Below are positions 44,023 through 52,113 of a stretch of DNA of 64,000 nt, piece after piece; the first letter of the stretch is position 1; every line of letters begins with the position of its first letter. Source of the stretch: Streptomyces sp. CMB-StM0423 (lineage in GTDB: Bacteria > Actinomycetota > Actinomycetes > Streptomycetales > Streptomycetaceae). The translations under genes and the position numbers were made by a program. The stretch spans positions 4,992,501 through 5,056,500 of the forward strand of contig NZ_CP025407.1 in the NCBI RefSeq assembly GCF_002847285.1, written 5' to 3'. Under the pieces are notes generated by a model. The model was not told where the DNA came from. It saw only the letters and a program-made list of their open reading frames with translations, and did no database searches.

Positions 44023-44610
44023 CTAGTCCTCGCCGGTCCGCAGGCTGTGCGCGAGCACCGCGCGGATCCGGCGGACGTCCGGGCGGGCGTCGGTGAGCAG
44101 GATGTCCGCGCACAGCCCGTCCGTCGCGGCCACGAGCGCGTCGACCGCCCGCGGGTCGGTGGAGTGCCGCTCGCCGATCTGCGCCACCACCTCCCGCCAC
44201 CGCCGCGCGACCGGCCGCAGGGCGGGGCGGCGGGCGGCCATCGTGGACAACTCGCGCTCGGCGAGCGCACGCTGACGGCCGTCGCCGCCCGCGGAGGCGA
44301 CGAGGGCGGCGAGTCCTCCGAGGTCGTCGGTGTCGCTCTCGATGATCTCGTGCAGCCGGTGGGTGTATTCGTCGGCGACCGTGGACAGCGCCGCGACCAG
44401 CAGGTCGTCGAGGGTCGCGAAGTAGTACGCGGTGAGGCTGGTGGTGACGTCCGCCTCGCGGGCGACGGTGCGGTGGGTGACGCCGCCGGCGCCGTCGCGC
44501 TGGACGACGCGGAGCGTGGCCTCGATGATCTCCGCCCGGCGGCGCACGCCGCGGGCGCGGCGGCCGTCGGTGACGGGCTCGGCCTTGCGGCGCGTCACGC
44601 CGTGCTCCAC
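44023..44610 (-). CDS. TetR/AcrR-family regulator
   Basis: A 195-residue TetR-type repressor: HTH within IIEATLRVVQRDGAGGVTHRTVAREADVTTSLTAYYFATLDDL (in pieces, about 28-70), then a helical ligand domain with LARALAERELS. It lies downstream of and in the same direction as the MFS exporter gene (175 bp gap), a usual partner arrangement. Confidence 0.85.
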   Translation of the reverse strand: MEHGVTRRKAEPVTDGRRARGVRRRAEIIEATLRVVQRDGAGGVTHRTVAREADVTTSLTAYYFATLDDLLVAALSTVADEYTHRLHEIIESDTDDLGGLAALVASAGGDGRQRALAERELSTMAARRPALRPVARRWREVVAQIGERHSTDPRAVDALVAATDGLCADILLTDARPDVRRIRAVLAHSLRTGED

Positions 44611-44680
44611 GATGCGGGCCTCCCGTCGGGGTGGTGAGTGGGGACCAGGGTAGTCGGGAGGCGGGGGCGGGCAGCGGGCT

Positions 44681-44741
44681 CGTACGGACGGGGTGCGCGG
44701 CCCGTACGAGGCGGGGTGCGCGGCCCGTACGAGGCCCGGGA
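44681..44741. repeat. Tandem 22-23-bp repeats with CGTACG
   Basis: Two to three units of the form CGTACGA/G-G-C-GGGGTGCGCGGCC lie between the MFS and TetR genes. The units are almost identical. Confidence 0.6.
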
Positions 44742-44785
44742 CCCCCGCGCTACGGGCCGCGCACCCACGCGACCGGCCACCCCGC

Positions 44786-46318
44786 TCAGCCGTCCTCCTC
44801 CGCTGCCCCCTGGGTCGGCCCCACCCCCCGCAGCGCCACCGCCGCCACCACCGCGAGCGCCGCCGCCGCGACCCCCGTGATCCCCGTGGTCACGTTCAGC
44901 CCCGAGACGAACGCCTCCTCCGCCCGCCGCAGCACCTGCCCCGGCAACTCCGCCCCGGCAGCGGCCGGGAGGCTGTCGCCCGCCGCCTCGCGCGCGCCTT
45001 CCGGCAGCCCGGCCGGAATCCACCCCTCCATCCGGGCGCGGTACACCACCGTCGTGACGCTCCCCAGCACCGCGACGCCCACCGCGAGCCCCAGCTCCTG
45101 CACCGTCTCCGACAGCGCCGACGCGGAGCCCGCCCTCGCCGGCGGCGCCGAGCCGACGACCAGGTCCGTACCCAGCGCGGCGAGGGCGCCGAGCCCGAGG
45201 TAGACGAGCGCGAAGCCGGTGACGACCGGGGCTGCGCCGTCCGTGCGGTCGACGGTGGCGAGCAGCCCGTACCCGATGGTGGACGCGCCGAGCGTCGCCC
45301 CGACGACGTACCCCGGGCGGACCCTGCGCGCCAGCAGCGGCGCCCCGATCGCGGCGACGAACATCATCAGCGCCGGAGGCCCCATCCACACCCCCGCGGC
45401 CAGCGGCGTCATGCCCTCGACCAACTGCAGGTGCTGCGTGACCAGATACATCACCCCGCCGACACCGACGAGCCCGACCAGCAGCAGTCCCAGCGCCACC
45501 CCGAACGTCCGCTCGGCGAAGAGCCGCAGGTCCAGCAGCGGCGCGGCGAGGGTGCGCTGCCGCCGTACGAACCACACCCCCGCGGCCGCCCCGGCCGCCA
45601 GCGCCGGCACCGTCGCGCCCCCGAGGCCGCCGGCGCCTTCGGCGGCGACGTGCTTGACCGCGTAGACCACGGGCAGGATCGCGGCGAGCGACAGCGCGAC
45701 GCTGGGGAGGTCGAAGGGCCCGTCCTGGCGCGCCCGGTACTCGGGCAGCAGGAACGGCGCCGCGACCAGCACCACCACGACCATCGGCACGGCGATGAGG
45801 AACGCCGAGCCCCACCAGAAGCGCTCCAGCAGCGCCCCGCCGACGAGCGGCCCGGCGGCCATGCCCAGCGCGAACATCGTCGCCCAGATGCCGATGGCCA
45901 GCGCGCGCTGGCGGGCGTCGGCGAACATGTTGCTGATCAGCGCGAGCGTCGACGGCATCAGCGTCGCCCCGGCGACCCCGAGCGCCGCGCGGGCGGCGAT
46001 GAGCGCCTCCGCGCTGGGGGCGTACGCGGCGGCGACCGACGCGGCGCCGAAGGCGGCGGCGCCGGCGAGGAGCAGCCGGCGGCGGCCGAAGCGGTCGCCC
46101 AGCGTGCCCATGGTGACGAGGAATCCGGCGATCAGGAAGCCGTACGCATCCATGATCCACAGGGATTGGGTGCCGCTGGGGTGCAACTCGGCGGCGAGCG
46201 CGGGGAGCGCGAGGTAGAGGACGGTGACGTCCAGGCCGAGCAGCACGGTCGGCACGGCGAGCACGGCGAGCCCCGCCCACTCCCGGGGACCGGCGCGGCG
46301 GGCGACGGGCGTGGTCAT
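44786..46318 (-). CDS. DHA2-type MFS drug exporter
   Basis: A 510-residue, 14-helix major facilitator of the EmrB/QacA group: LAVPTVLLGLDVTVLYLALP (helix 1), WIMDAYGFLIAGFLVTMGTLGDRFGRRRLLL with the conserved loop 2-3 motif, GVAGATLMPSTLALISNMF, and GMAAGPLVGGALLERFWW (antiporter motif C). Such pumps export drugs or natural products with proton antiport. A TetR gene follows, and a long inverted repeat overlaps its promoter. Confidence 0.9.
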   Translation of the reverse strand: MTTPVARRAGPREWAGLAVLAVPTVLLGLDVTVLYLALPALAAELHPSGTQSLWIMDAYGFLIAGFLVTMGTLGDRFGRRRLLLAGAAAFGAASVAAAYAPSAEALIAARAALGVAGATLMPSTLALISNMFADARQRALAIGIWATMFALGMAAGPLVGGALLERFWWGSAFLIAVPMVVVVLVAAPFLLPEYRARQDGPFDLPSVALSLAAILPVVYAVKHVAAEGAGGLGGATVPALAAGAAAGVWFVRRQRTLAAPLLDLRLFAERTFGVALGLLLVGLVGVGGVMYLVTQHLQLVEGMTPLAAGVWMGPPALMMFVAAIGAPLLARRVRPGYVVGATLGASTIGYGLLATVDRTDGAAPVVTGFALVYLGLGALAALGTDLVVGSAPPARAGSASALSETVQELGLAVGVAVLGSVTTVVYRARMEGWIPAGLPEGAREAAGDSLPAAAGAELPGQVLRRAEEAFVSGLNVTTGITGVAAAALAVVAAVALRGVGPTQGAAEEDG

Positions 46319-46356
46319 ACGGGGCTCCCTCGGCGTATGGGCGGCTGGCTTCTTTC

Positions 46357-46389
46357 TTGAACGATAGTTCTAGTTGTTGTTTTGTTCAA
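46357..46389 (-). promoter_or_regulatory. AT-rich promoter/operator of MFS gene
   Basis: TTGAAC (46357-46362) and GTTCAA (46384-46389) form an inverted repeat with a second GTTC inside (46367-46370), in an unusually AT-rich 35-bp stretch 40 nt before the MFS start. This resembles a TetR-type operator covering the promoter. Confidence 0.4.
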
Positions 46390-46431
46390 ATTGTTTGGCG
46401 CGCGGTGTCGACGGTGTGGGGCGGGGAGGGC

Positions 46432-46640
46432 TCAGACGGTCCGGCCGGCCTCGGCGAGGAGTCCGTCGACGATGATCCGCAGCACCTGCGGATACCGGTC
46501 GAGGGCCGAGCGCTCCGGCCACAGGTCGCCGATGGCGGCCAACTGCGGCTGGCGGGACGGGTCGAGGCGGCGCAGGCCGAACGCCAGGTCGGCGGCGCCG
46601 GTGTCGGCGCGGCGGCGGTCGGAGCGGGCGACGAATGGCG
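46432..46640 (-). pseudogene. Possible remnant of TetR C-terminal domain
   Basis: About 65 codons ending at 46432 (DLAFGLRRLDPSR, DLWPERSALDRYPQVL, then IIVDGLLAEAGRTV) resemble the end of a TetR ligand domain. No HTH part is found upstream in any frame. The fragment abuts the MFS promoter. Confidence 0.25.
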
Positions 46641-46799
46641 CAGGCGCAGTCTCGACAGCCGAGGAGGCCCGTTCGTTCACTCTCCGTATGGGAAACGGGA
46701 AACAGCCACATTCGCCTTGTTCGACCCGCGTCCGCTGCCGCACGCTGACTGGTGCCGGCGATCGAAAGCCGCGACAGCGGCCCGGTCACGGGAGGCCGG

Positions 46800-48173
46800 A
46801 TGCCTGAGTCCACGTACGGGTTCGGGCCCGAACTCCGCAGGCGGCGCCTGGCGGCGGGGCTCACGCTCGATCGTCTCGCCGCGCTGGTGCACTACAGCAA
46901 GAGCCATCTGAGCAAGGTCGAGACCGGGCAGAAGAGCCCCACGCCGGAGCTCGCCCGGTGGTGCGACACCGCGCTCGGTGCGGGCGGCGCGCTCGCCGCC
47001 CTCGTACCCGAGCGCGCCGTGTCCGCCCGGCGCTCTCCTGCAAGCCATGACGGTGAGGTGTGGACGTTGCGCATGCACAAGGGCGGTTCGAGCCGGTTCG
47101 AGTCGACGGCGGGGCAGCAGCCCGCTGCGGCCGGCGCCGGCGGCGAAACCGCGCCGGTCTTCGCGCACGACGCCGGTGGCGACGCACGTCCCGACACCGG
47201 TCGCGATGCCGGCAACAGTCTCGCGCTCGACGCCGTCGGCCCGCGCGCGGCCGCCGACGCCGGGGGGACGACGCTGATCGAGGCGTCGCGCGCGGTGTTC
47301 GCCCAGTTCCGCCGCCTCGGCCAGACGGCCGACCCCGCGCTGCTGCTGCCCGCGCTGATCGCCCAGACGCACACCACGGAGCAGCTCGCCCTGCGCTCCG
47401 GCCCGCGTACCCGGCGCGAACTGCTGGTGCTGGCCGCCAGGTTCGCCGAGTACACCGGCTGGATGGCCCAGGAGTCCGGCAACGACGAGGCCGCGCTGTG
47501 GTGGACCGACCGGGCCGTGGAGCTGGCGGAGGCCGGCGACGACCGCCACCTGGCGGCGTACGGCCTGGTGCGGCGCGCCCTCGTCAGCCTGCTCCGCGGC
47601 GACGTGGCGCACGCCGTCGGCCTCGCCGGGCACGCCCGCGACGGCGATGCCCCACCCCGTATCCGCGGCCTCGCCGCCCAGCACGCAGCCCAGGGCCACG
47701 CGCTCGACGGCAACTACAGCGCGTCCATGCACAGCCTCGACCAGGCCCGCGAACTCCTCGCCCTCGACCGGCCGGACCCCGGGGAGCCGGTCATCGGCGC
47801 CTCCCACGTCCCGGACGTGGTGTCGCTCTACACCGGCTGGTGCCTCTACCACCTCGGCCGCCCCCAGCGCGCCGCCGACTACCTCGCCCGGGAGACGGAC
47901 CGTATGCCGTCCCACGCGTTACGCAGCCGCACCCGCTCCGGCGTCCGCCTCGCCCTCGCGCACGCCGCGTCCGGCCAGGTCGAGCACGCCTGCGACCTGC
48001 TGCGCCCCCTCCTCGGCCACGCCACCGTCGTCCACTCCGCCACCATCGGCGCCGACCTCCGCCGCACGGCCCGCATCCTGGGCCGCCACCCGCGCAACGC
48101 CGCGGTACGGGACCTGAGCCCCGACCTCACCGCGGCCCTCACCGCCACCGCGCCACGCACCACACCCCGCTGA
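46800..48173 (+). CDS. XRE-family regulator with helical repeat domain (first gene of TIR operon)
   Basis: A 457-residue protein: Cro/CI-type HTH at about 8-62 (LRRRRLAAGLTLDRLAALV, YSKSHLSKVETGQKSP), a variable Gly/Asp/Ala linker (about 85-155), then a TPR-like helical domain to the end. ATG 46800 follows GGGAGG. Codon 374 (47919-47921) is TTA. The TIR gene begins 47 bp on; with no terminator between them it is likely the operon's regulator. In relatives the C-terminal repeats sense a peptide or protein partner. Confidence 0.85.
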   Translation: MPESTYGFGPELRRRRLAAGLTLDRLAALVHYSKSHLSKVETGQKSPTPELARWCDTALGAGGALAALVPERAVSARRSPASHDGEVWTLRMHKGGSSRFESTAGQQPAAAGAGGETAPVFAHDAGGDARPDTGRDAGNSLALDAVGPRAAADAGGTTLIEASRAVFAQFRRLGQTADPALLLPALIAQTHTTEQLALRSGPRTRRELLVLAARFAEYTGWMAQESGNDEAALWWTDRAVELAEAGDDRHLAAYGLVRRALVSLLRGDVAHAVGLAGHARDGDAPPRIRGLAAQHAAQGHALDGNYSASMHSLDQARELLALDRPDPGEPVIGASHVPDVVSLYTGWCLYHLGRPQRAADYLARETDRMPSHALRSRTRSGVRLALAHAASGQVEHACDLLRPLLGHATVVHSATIGADLRRTARILGRHPRNAAVRDLSPDLTAALTATAPRTTPR

Positions 48174-48219
48174 CCGACCGCCCCGCTCCACCACCACCCG
48201 GACGAAAGGACGCTCCGCC

Positions 48220-49029
48220 ATGCCCGAAATCTTCATCAACTACCGCACGAGCGAAGGCAAGGACGCCGCCTACGCGCTCTACCACGAGCTGACCCGCCGC
48301 TTCGGCGACCGCATGGTCTTCCTCGCCGCCCAGTCCATCCCCGCGGGCGAGAACTACAACGACGCGCTGACCAAGGGGGTACGCCGCAGCAGCGTCCTGC
48401 TCGCGCTGATCGGCCACGGCTGGACCGACACCGTCCACCCCGCCCGGCCGGGCACCAGGGCGCTCGACCACGAGGACGACTGGGTACGCCGCGAGATCGA
48501 GGAGGCGTTCGCGCACGGCGTCGCCGTGATGCCCGTCCTCGTCGGCCGCAACACCGAACAGCTCGACCCCCGGCGGCTGCCCGAGAGCATCGTGGCGCTG
48601 GCGGACTGCCAGTACATGCGCTTCACGTTACGCACCGCCCGCCACGACCTCGCGCTCATCGGCGACCAGCTCGCCAAGCAGGTCCCCGAACTCGCCGCCG
48701 CCGACCGCGGCCCGGACCCGGCCGCCACCGCGGCGGAGCCGCCCGCCGAGCCCGCGCCCGGGGCCGACGACACGGCACCCGGGATGCACAACACCGGCCA
48801 GAGCGGCGGCATCGGCAACATCAGCGGCCGCATCGGCACCGTCGTCGGCGAGGCGAACGCCCCGTTCCACACCGGCTCCGGCGACCTGGTCAGCGGCGAC
48901 CGCGTCGACGGCGACCAGATCAACGGCCCCCAGGTCACCGGCGACGGCAACATCGTCGGCGGCAGCGACCACGGCGGCATCGACCAGAACTTCGGCCCCG
49001 CACGCCGCCGCCGGGAGAACGACCGATGA
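48220..49029 (+). CDS. TIR-domain protein with C-terminal glycine-aspartate repeats
   Basis: A 269-residue protein. Residues 1-140 are a bacterial TIR domain: IFINYRTSEGKDAAYALYHEL at the start, IGHGWTD, and DWVRREIEEAF where E92 fits the catalytic Glu of NAD-cleaving TIRs. After a Pro/Ala linker (160-190) comes GTVVGEANAPFHTGSGD (207-223), then repeats of the type SGDRVDGDQINGPQVTGDGN. The FHTGxGD module is shared with the next protein. Codon 137 (48628-48630) is TTA. It overlaps the ATPase gene by 4 nt (ATGA). Role: probable effector or signal producer; NADase activity is inferred. Confidence 0.85.
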   Translation: MPEIFINYRTSEGKDAAYALYHELTRRFGDRMVFLAAQSIPAGENYNDALTKGVRRSSVLLALIGHGWTDTVHPARPGTRALDHEDDWVRREIEEAFAHGVAVMPVLVGRNTEQLDPRRLPESIVALADCQYMRFTLRTARHDLALIGDQLAKQVPELAAADRGPDPAATAAEPPAEPAPGADDTAPGMHNTGQSGGIGNISGRIGTVVGEANAPFHTGSGDLVSGDRVDGDQINGPQVTGDGNIVGGSDHGGIDQNFGPARRRRENDR

Positions 49030-51029
49030 CGGACTTCGGCACGTTCGTCGGCGAGGCCCGGGCCCCATTCCACACCGGGCCCGGCGACCAGTACGTCTAC
49101 ATCGCCGCGATGGCCGAGGCGTCGCAGCGCCTCGGCAACCGCGGCAAGGACCCGCGGGCCGTCGCCAAGGAGCAACTCGCCTTCGTCCACCAGCGCTTCG
49201 TCCCGCCCCGCCGCTTCGGCGAGGCCCGCCGCCTGCTGCACGAGCACCGCACCGCCGTCCTCTCCGGGCCCCCGGGCTCCGGCCGGCACACCGCCGCGCA
49301 GATGCTGCTGTACGAACCGGCCGCCGGCCCGGGCATCCACGAGGTCGACCCGGAGGACGGCGAGGACGGCCGGGCGACGCTCGACCGGCGGGCGGTGGTC
49401 GACGGCGACCGCCTGCTGCTCGACCTGTCCGACTGCGGTGCGACCGGGCTGCTGGGCGAGCTTTCCGACTTCCGGTCCGTCCTGGAGGAGCGCGACGCCC
49501 GCCTGGTCGTCGTACTTCCCCCGCACCTGCGTGACCTCCTCACGGCGGAGCTGCACCGGCTGATGGTGCACGTGGACCGTCCCCGGACGGACCAGGTACT
49601 CATGCGCTACCTCCGTCGTGCGCACCTCACCCCACCCCCGGCCGCACTCGCGGTGCCCGACCTGGACGGCTTTCTGGCCGACGCCCCGATGCGCGACGTG
49701 GCGCGGCTCGCGGAGGGCATCCGCCGTGCCCGGGACGCGGCGCCCGCGGGGTCGTTCGGCGAGTGGTGGCCGGGCCCGTTGGCACAGCTCCGGGAGGACG
49801 ATCCGGAGGGAGCCCAGTGGGTCGACACGCTCACCGATGGACGGCAGCGGGCGCTGGCACTGACCGTCGCGATGCTCCAAGGCGCCACACCGGACACCGT
49901 CCACGCCGCCGTGACGGCTCTGCTGGAAGAGGCCGGCCATCCCGAGGACGAACGGCCCCGGCTGGACCGGACCGATCTCAACACCGAGCTGAGCAAACTC
50001 GGTTGCCCCACGGGGCCGGACGGCCGGGTGCGCTATGCGAAGCCCCGCCGCGCCCGGACCGTGCTCGCGCACTTCTGGTCCTACTTCCCCGGCCTGCGGC
50101 CCGAGTTCCACGCCTGGGTCGCCCGGTGCGTACGGGACCTGAGGCTGGACCGCGAGGAACGGGACCGGTTCATCGAGCACTTCGCCGAGCAGGCGCTCCG
50201 CACCGGCCACCCCGAAGAACTGCGCTCGCTGGCCCGCAAGTGGACGGACCGCGGCGGACACGGGCTCATGCCCGACGCCGCCAAGGTGCTTGCCGCCGGG
50301 GTGAGCCACGACGTGCACGGCCGCGCCGTACGGCAGCAGATCCTCGCCGACGCGCGGCAACACGGCGATCAGTCCCGGGCGTACCGGCTGGCCCTGACCG
50401 TGGTCTGCGCCCAGGTGATGGCCGTGAACCACCCCGACCAGGCCCTCGTCCGGCTGCACCACCTCGCCCGGGAGGAAGACGGCGACCGCCGCCCCGCGCT
50501 TGACTCCCTGCTCGGCCTCGCGACGAGCGAACGCCGCCTCTGCGCCCTGCTCCTCTCCCGGCTCGCCACCTCCGGCCTCGGTCCCACCGGCTTCCGCTGG
50601 CCGGGCGATACCCGCGTTTTCCTCGCCCTCGCCGAGGCCGTCGCCCGGCAGCCGGCCCTGTGCACCGGGCCTGCCGCGACCGAGCGGCTGACCGAGTGCC
50701 TGGCCGCCGTGTTCGCGCACCGGCCGCACGAGGAGTGGGCGCCCCACGTCGGCACCTGGCTGACCGCCGCCGCGGCCGCCCGTACCCCCGCCCACCGCGA
50801 CGCGCTGCTCGCCACGCTGGCCGCCGCCGCGGCCCCCTATCCCGCGGCCGCCGGCCGCACCTACGTCCTCTCGCAGCAGTGGGTGCGCGCCTCCGGCTCC
50901 GACCGCGCGCAGCGCCGCGAGGTGGCGGAGCGCTACCGCCGCCGCCTCGACACCGCCCAGGGCATCGGCCGACCGCCCACGGAACCCGAACCCCCCGACA
51001 CCGACGCCGCTCCGGAGGCCCCCCGATGA
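49026..51029 (+). CDS. P-loop-like ATPase/HEAT-rich partner of TIR protein
   Basis: A 667-residue protein. It opens with TFVGEARAPFHTGPGDQ (6-22), the same module found in the TIR protein. A P-loop-like sequence GPPGSGRHT lies at 81-89, where the usual Lys is Arg. LLLDLSDCG near 137 could be Walker B. The rest is all-helical (about 250-650), like a repeat platform. ATP binding is thus plausible but hydrolysis doubtful. It overlaps both neighbours by 4 nt. Likely role: sensor or scaffold that brings together the TIR protein through the shared module. Confidence 0.7.
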   Translation: MTDFGTFVGEARAPFHTGPGDQYVYIAAMAEASQRLGNRGKDPRAVAKEQLAFVHQRFVPPRRFGEARRLLHEHRTAVLSGPPGSGRHTAAQMLLYEPAAGPGIHEVDPEDGEDGRATLDRRAVVDGDRLLLDLSDCGATGLLGELSDFRSVLEERDARLVVVLPPHLRDLLTAELHRLMVHVDRPRTDQVLMRYLRRAHLTPPPAALAVPDLDGFLADAPMRDVARLAEGIRRARDAAPAGSFGEWWPGPLAQLREDDPEGAQWVDTLTDGRQRALALTVAMLQGATPDTVHAAVTALLEEAGHPEDERPRLDRTDLNTELSKLGCPTGPDGRVRYAKPRRARTVLAHFWSYFPGLRPEFHAWVARCVRDLRLDREERDRFIEHFAEQALRTGHPEELRSLARKWTDRGGHGLMPDAAKVLAAGVSHDVHGRAVRQQILADARQHGDQSRAYRLALTVVCAQVMAVNHPDQALVRLHHLAREEDGDRRPALDSLLGLATSERRLCALLLSRLATSGLGPTGFRWPGDTRVFLALAEAVARQPALCTGPAATERLTECLAAVFAHRPHEEWAPHVGTWLTAAAAARTPAHRDALLATLAAAAAPYPAAAGRTYVLSQQWVRASGSDRAQRREVAERYRRRLDTAQGIGRPPTEPEPPDTDAAPEAPR

Positions 51030-52099
51030 GTTCCGGCCATCGCACCCTGACGGTCTTCCTCACCGTCATCTGCCTGCTCGTCCTCACCATCGCGGGTCTT
51101 GCCGCCGACTGGCCCCGCTGGTTCTGGCCCGCCCTCGGTGCCGTAGCCCTGACGGGCACCGTCGCCGCCGCCCGCGCGGGCGCGTACCGCGGCGGGCGGA
51201 TCCCGCCGGAGACCACCCTGGAGCCCGACCTCCCGATCCCGCCCCCGCCGCGCCAGGAGCACCGCGTCACGAACGTCTCGCTGCCCAGCGCCGTGCCCGA
51301 CTACGACTTCCTCTTCTCCGCCACCGTGCGCTGGATCCCCGAGGACTGCGAGAGCCCGCACTTCGACCCCTGCGGCCTCGCCGTGCACGCCGTCCTGCTG
51401 CGCGCCCGGGAGTTCGCCGCCCGGCAGTCGCCGCGGTCGCCGGCCATGGCGCAGCACCAGCTCAACGGCGTGCTGAGCGTGATGGAGCCGGATGCCTCGG
51501 GCCGTGTGCTGGCCATGGCGAAGGACGTGGGCCTGGCGCTGTCGGACTCCGACCGGGAGCGGCTGAGCAAGCTGTCGAACGTACGGAAGGACGAGGACGT
51601 CTGGGAGCACGAGCGCAACTACGAGCGGAACAAGCGCATGTACCTCTCCGACGACGTGCTGAAGGATCCCGGCAGCGCCGTCGTGTGGTGGCTCGCGCGC
51701 AACGACGAGCAGGTGGAGGGCACGGTCGAGCGCATCGGGCTGCTCGCCCGGCTCTCCGCCGCGGCGAACAACAGCGAGGTCGCCCCGCCCTTCCGCGACC
51801 TGCTGTACGCGCCGGAACCCGAGCCGGAGTACGAGCCCGAGCCCGAGCCGGTGCCGGAGGAGGCGGTCGTGCCGCCGGAGGAGCAGTTCGCCGACCTGAC
51901 GGCCGATTGGCTCAAGCTCGGGCGCCGGGACCCGGAGACGATCCTGCTGATCTCGCGGATGGCCGAAGCCATGGAGGGGTCGGGCAAGAAGCAGGAAGCC
52001 GACGCCCTGCGCCGCTTCTTCGGGTTCCCCGAGGACCCGCCCCCGTACGCGGACGGCCAACCGCCTGACGAGGAAGGTCCGTTCGCGGACGCGGGCTGA
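51026..52099 (+). CDS. Membrane-anchored hypothetical protein of TIR operon
   Basis: A 357-residue protein with two N-terminal membrane helices (about 8-26 and 30-48), an extended Pro-rich stretch (ETTLEPDLPIPPPPRQ), then a soluble cytoplasmic domain of about 180 residues with many charged residues. A Glu-Pro run (PEPEPEYEPEPEPVPEE) separates it from a C-terminal helical part. No known family is recognised. ATG 51026 overlaps the preceding stop. The fold around 85-200 (VSLPSAVPDYDFLFSATVRW onward) faintly recalls band-7-like proteins, but this is weak. Confidence 0.7.
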   Translation: MSSGHRTLTVFLTVICLLVLTIAGLAADWPRWFWPALGAVALTGTVAAARAGAYRGGRIPPETTLEPDLPIPPPPRQEHRVTNVSLPSAVPDYDFLFSATVRWIPEDCESPHFDPCGLAVHAVLLRAREFAARQSPRSPAMAQHQLNGVLSVMEPDASGRVLAMAKDVGLALSDSDRERLSKLSNVRKDEDVWEHERNYERNKRMYLSDDVLKDPGSAVVWWLARNDEQVEGTVERIGLLARLSAAANNSEVAPPFRDLLYAPEPEPEYEPEPEPVPEEAVVPPEEQFADLTADWLKLGRRDPETILLISRMAEAMEGSGKKQEADALRRFFGFPEDPPPYADGQPPDEEGPFADAG

Positions 52100-52113
52100 A
52101 CAGACTCGTGCCC

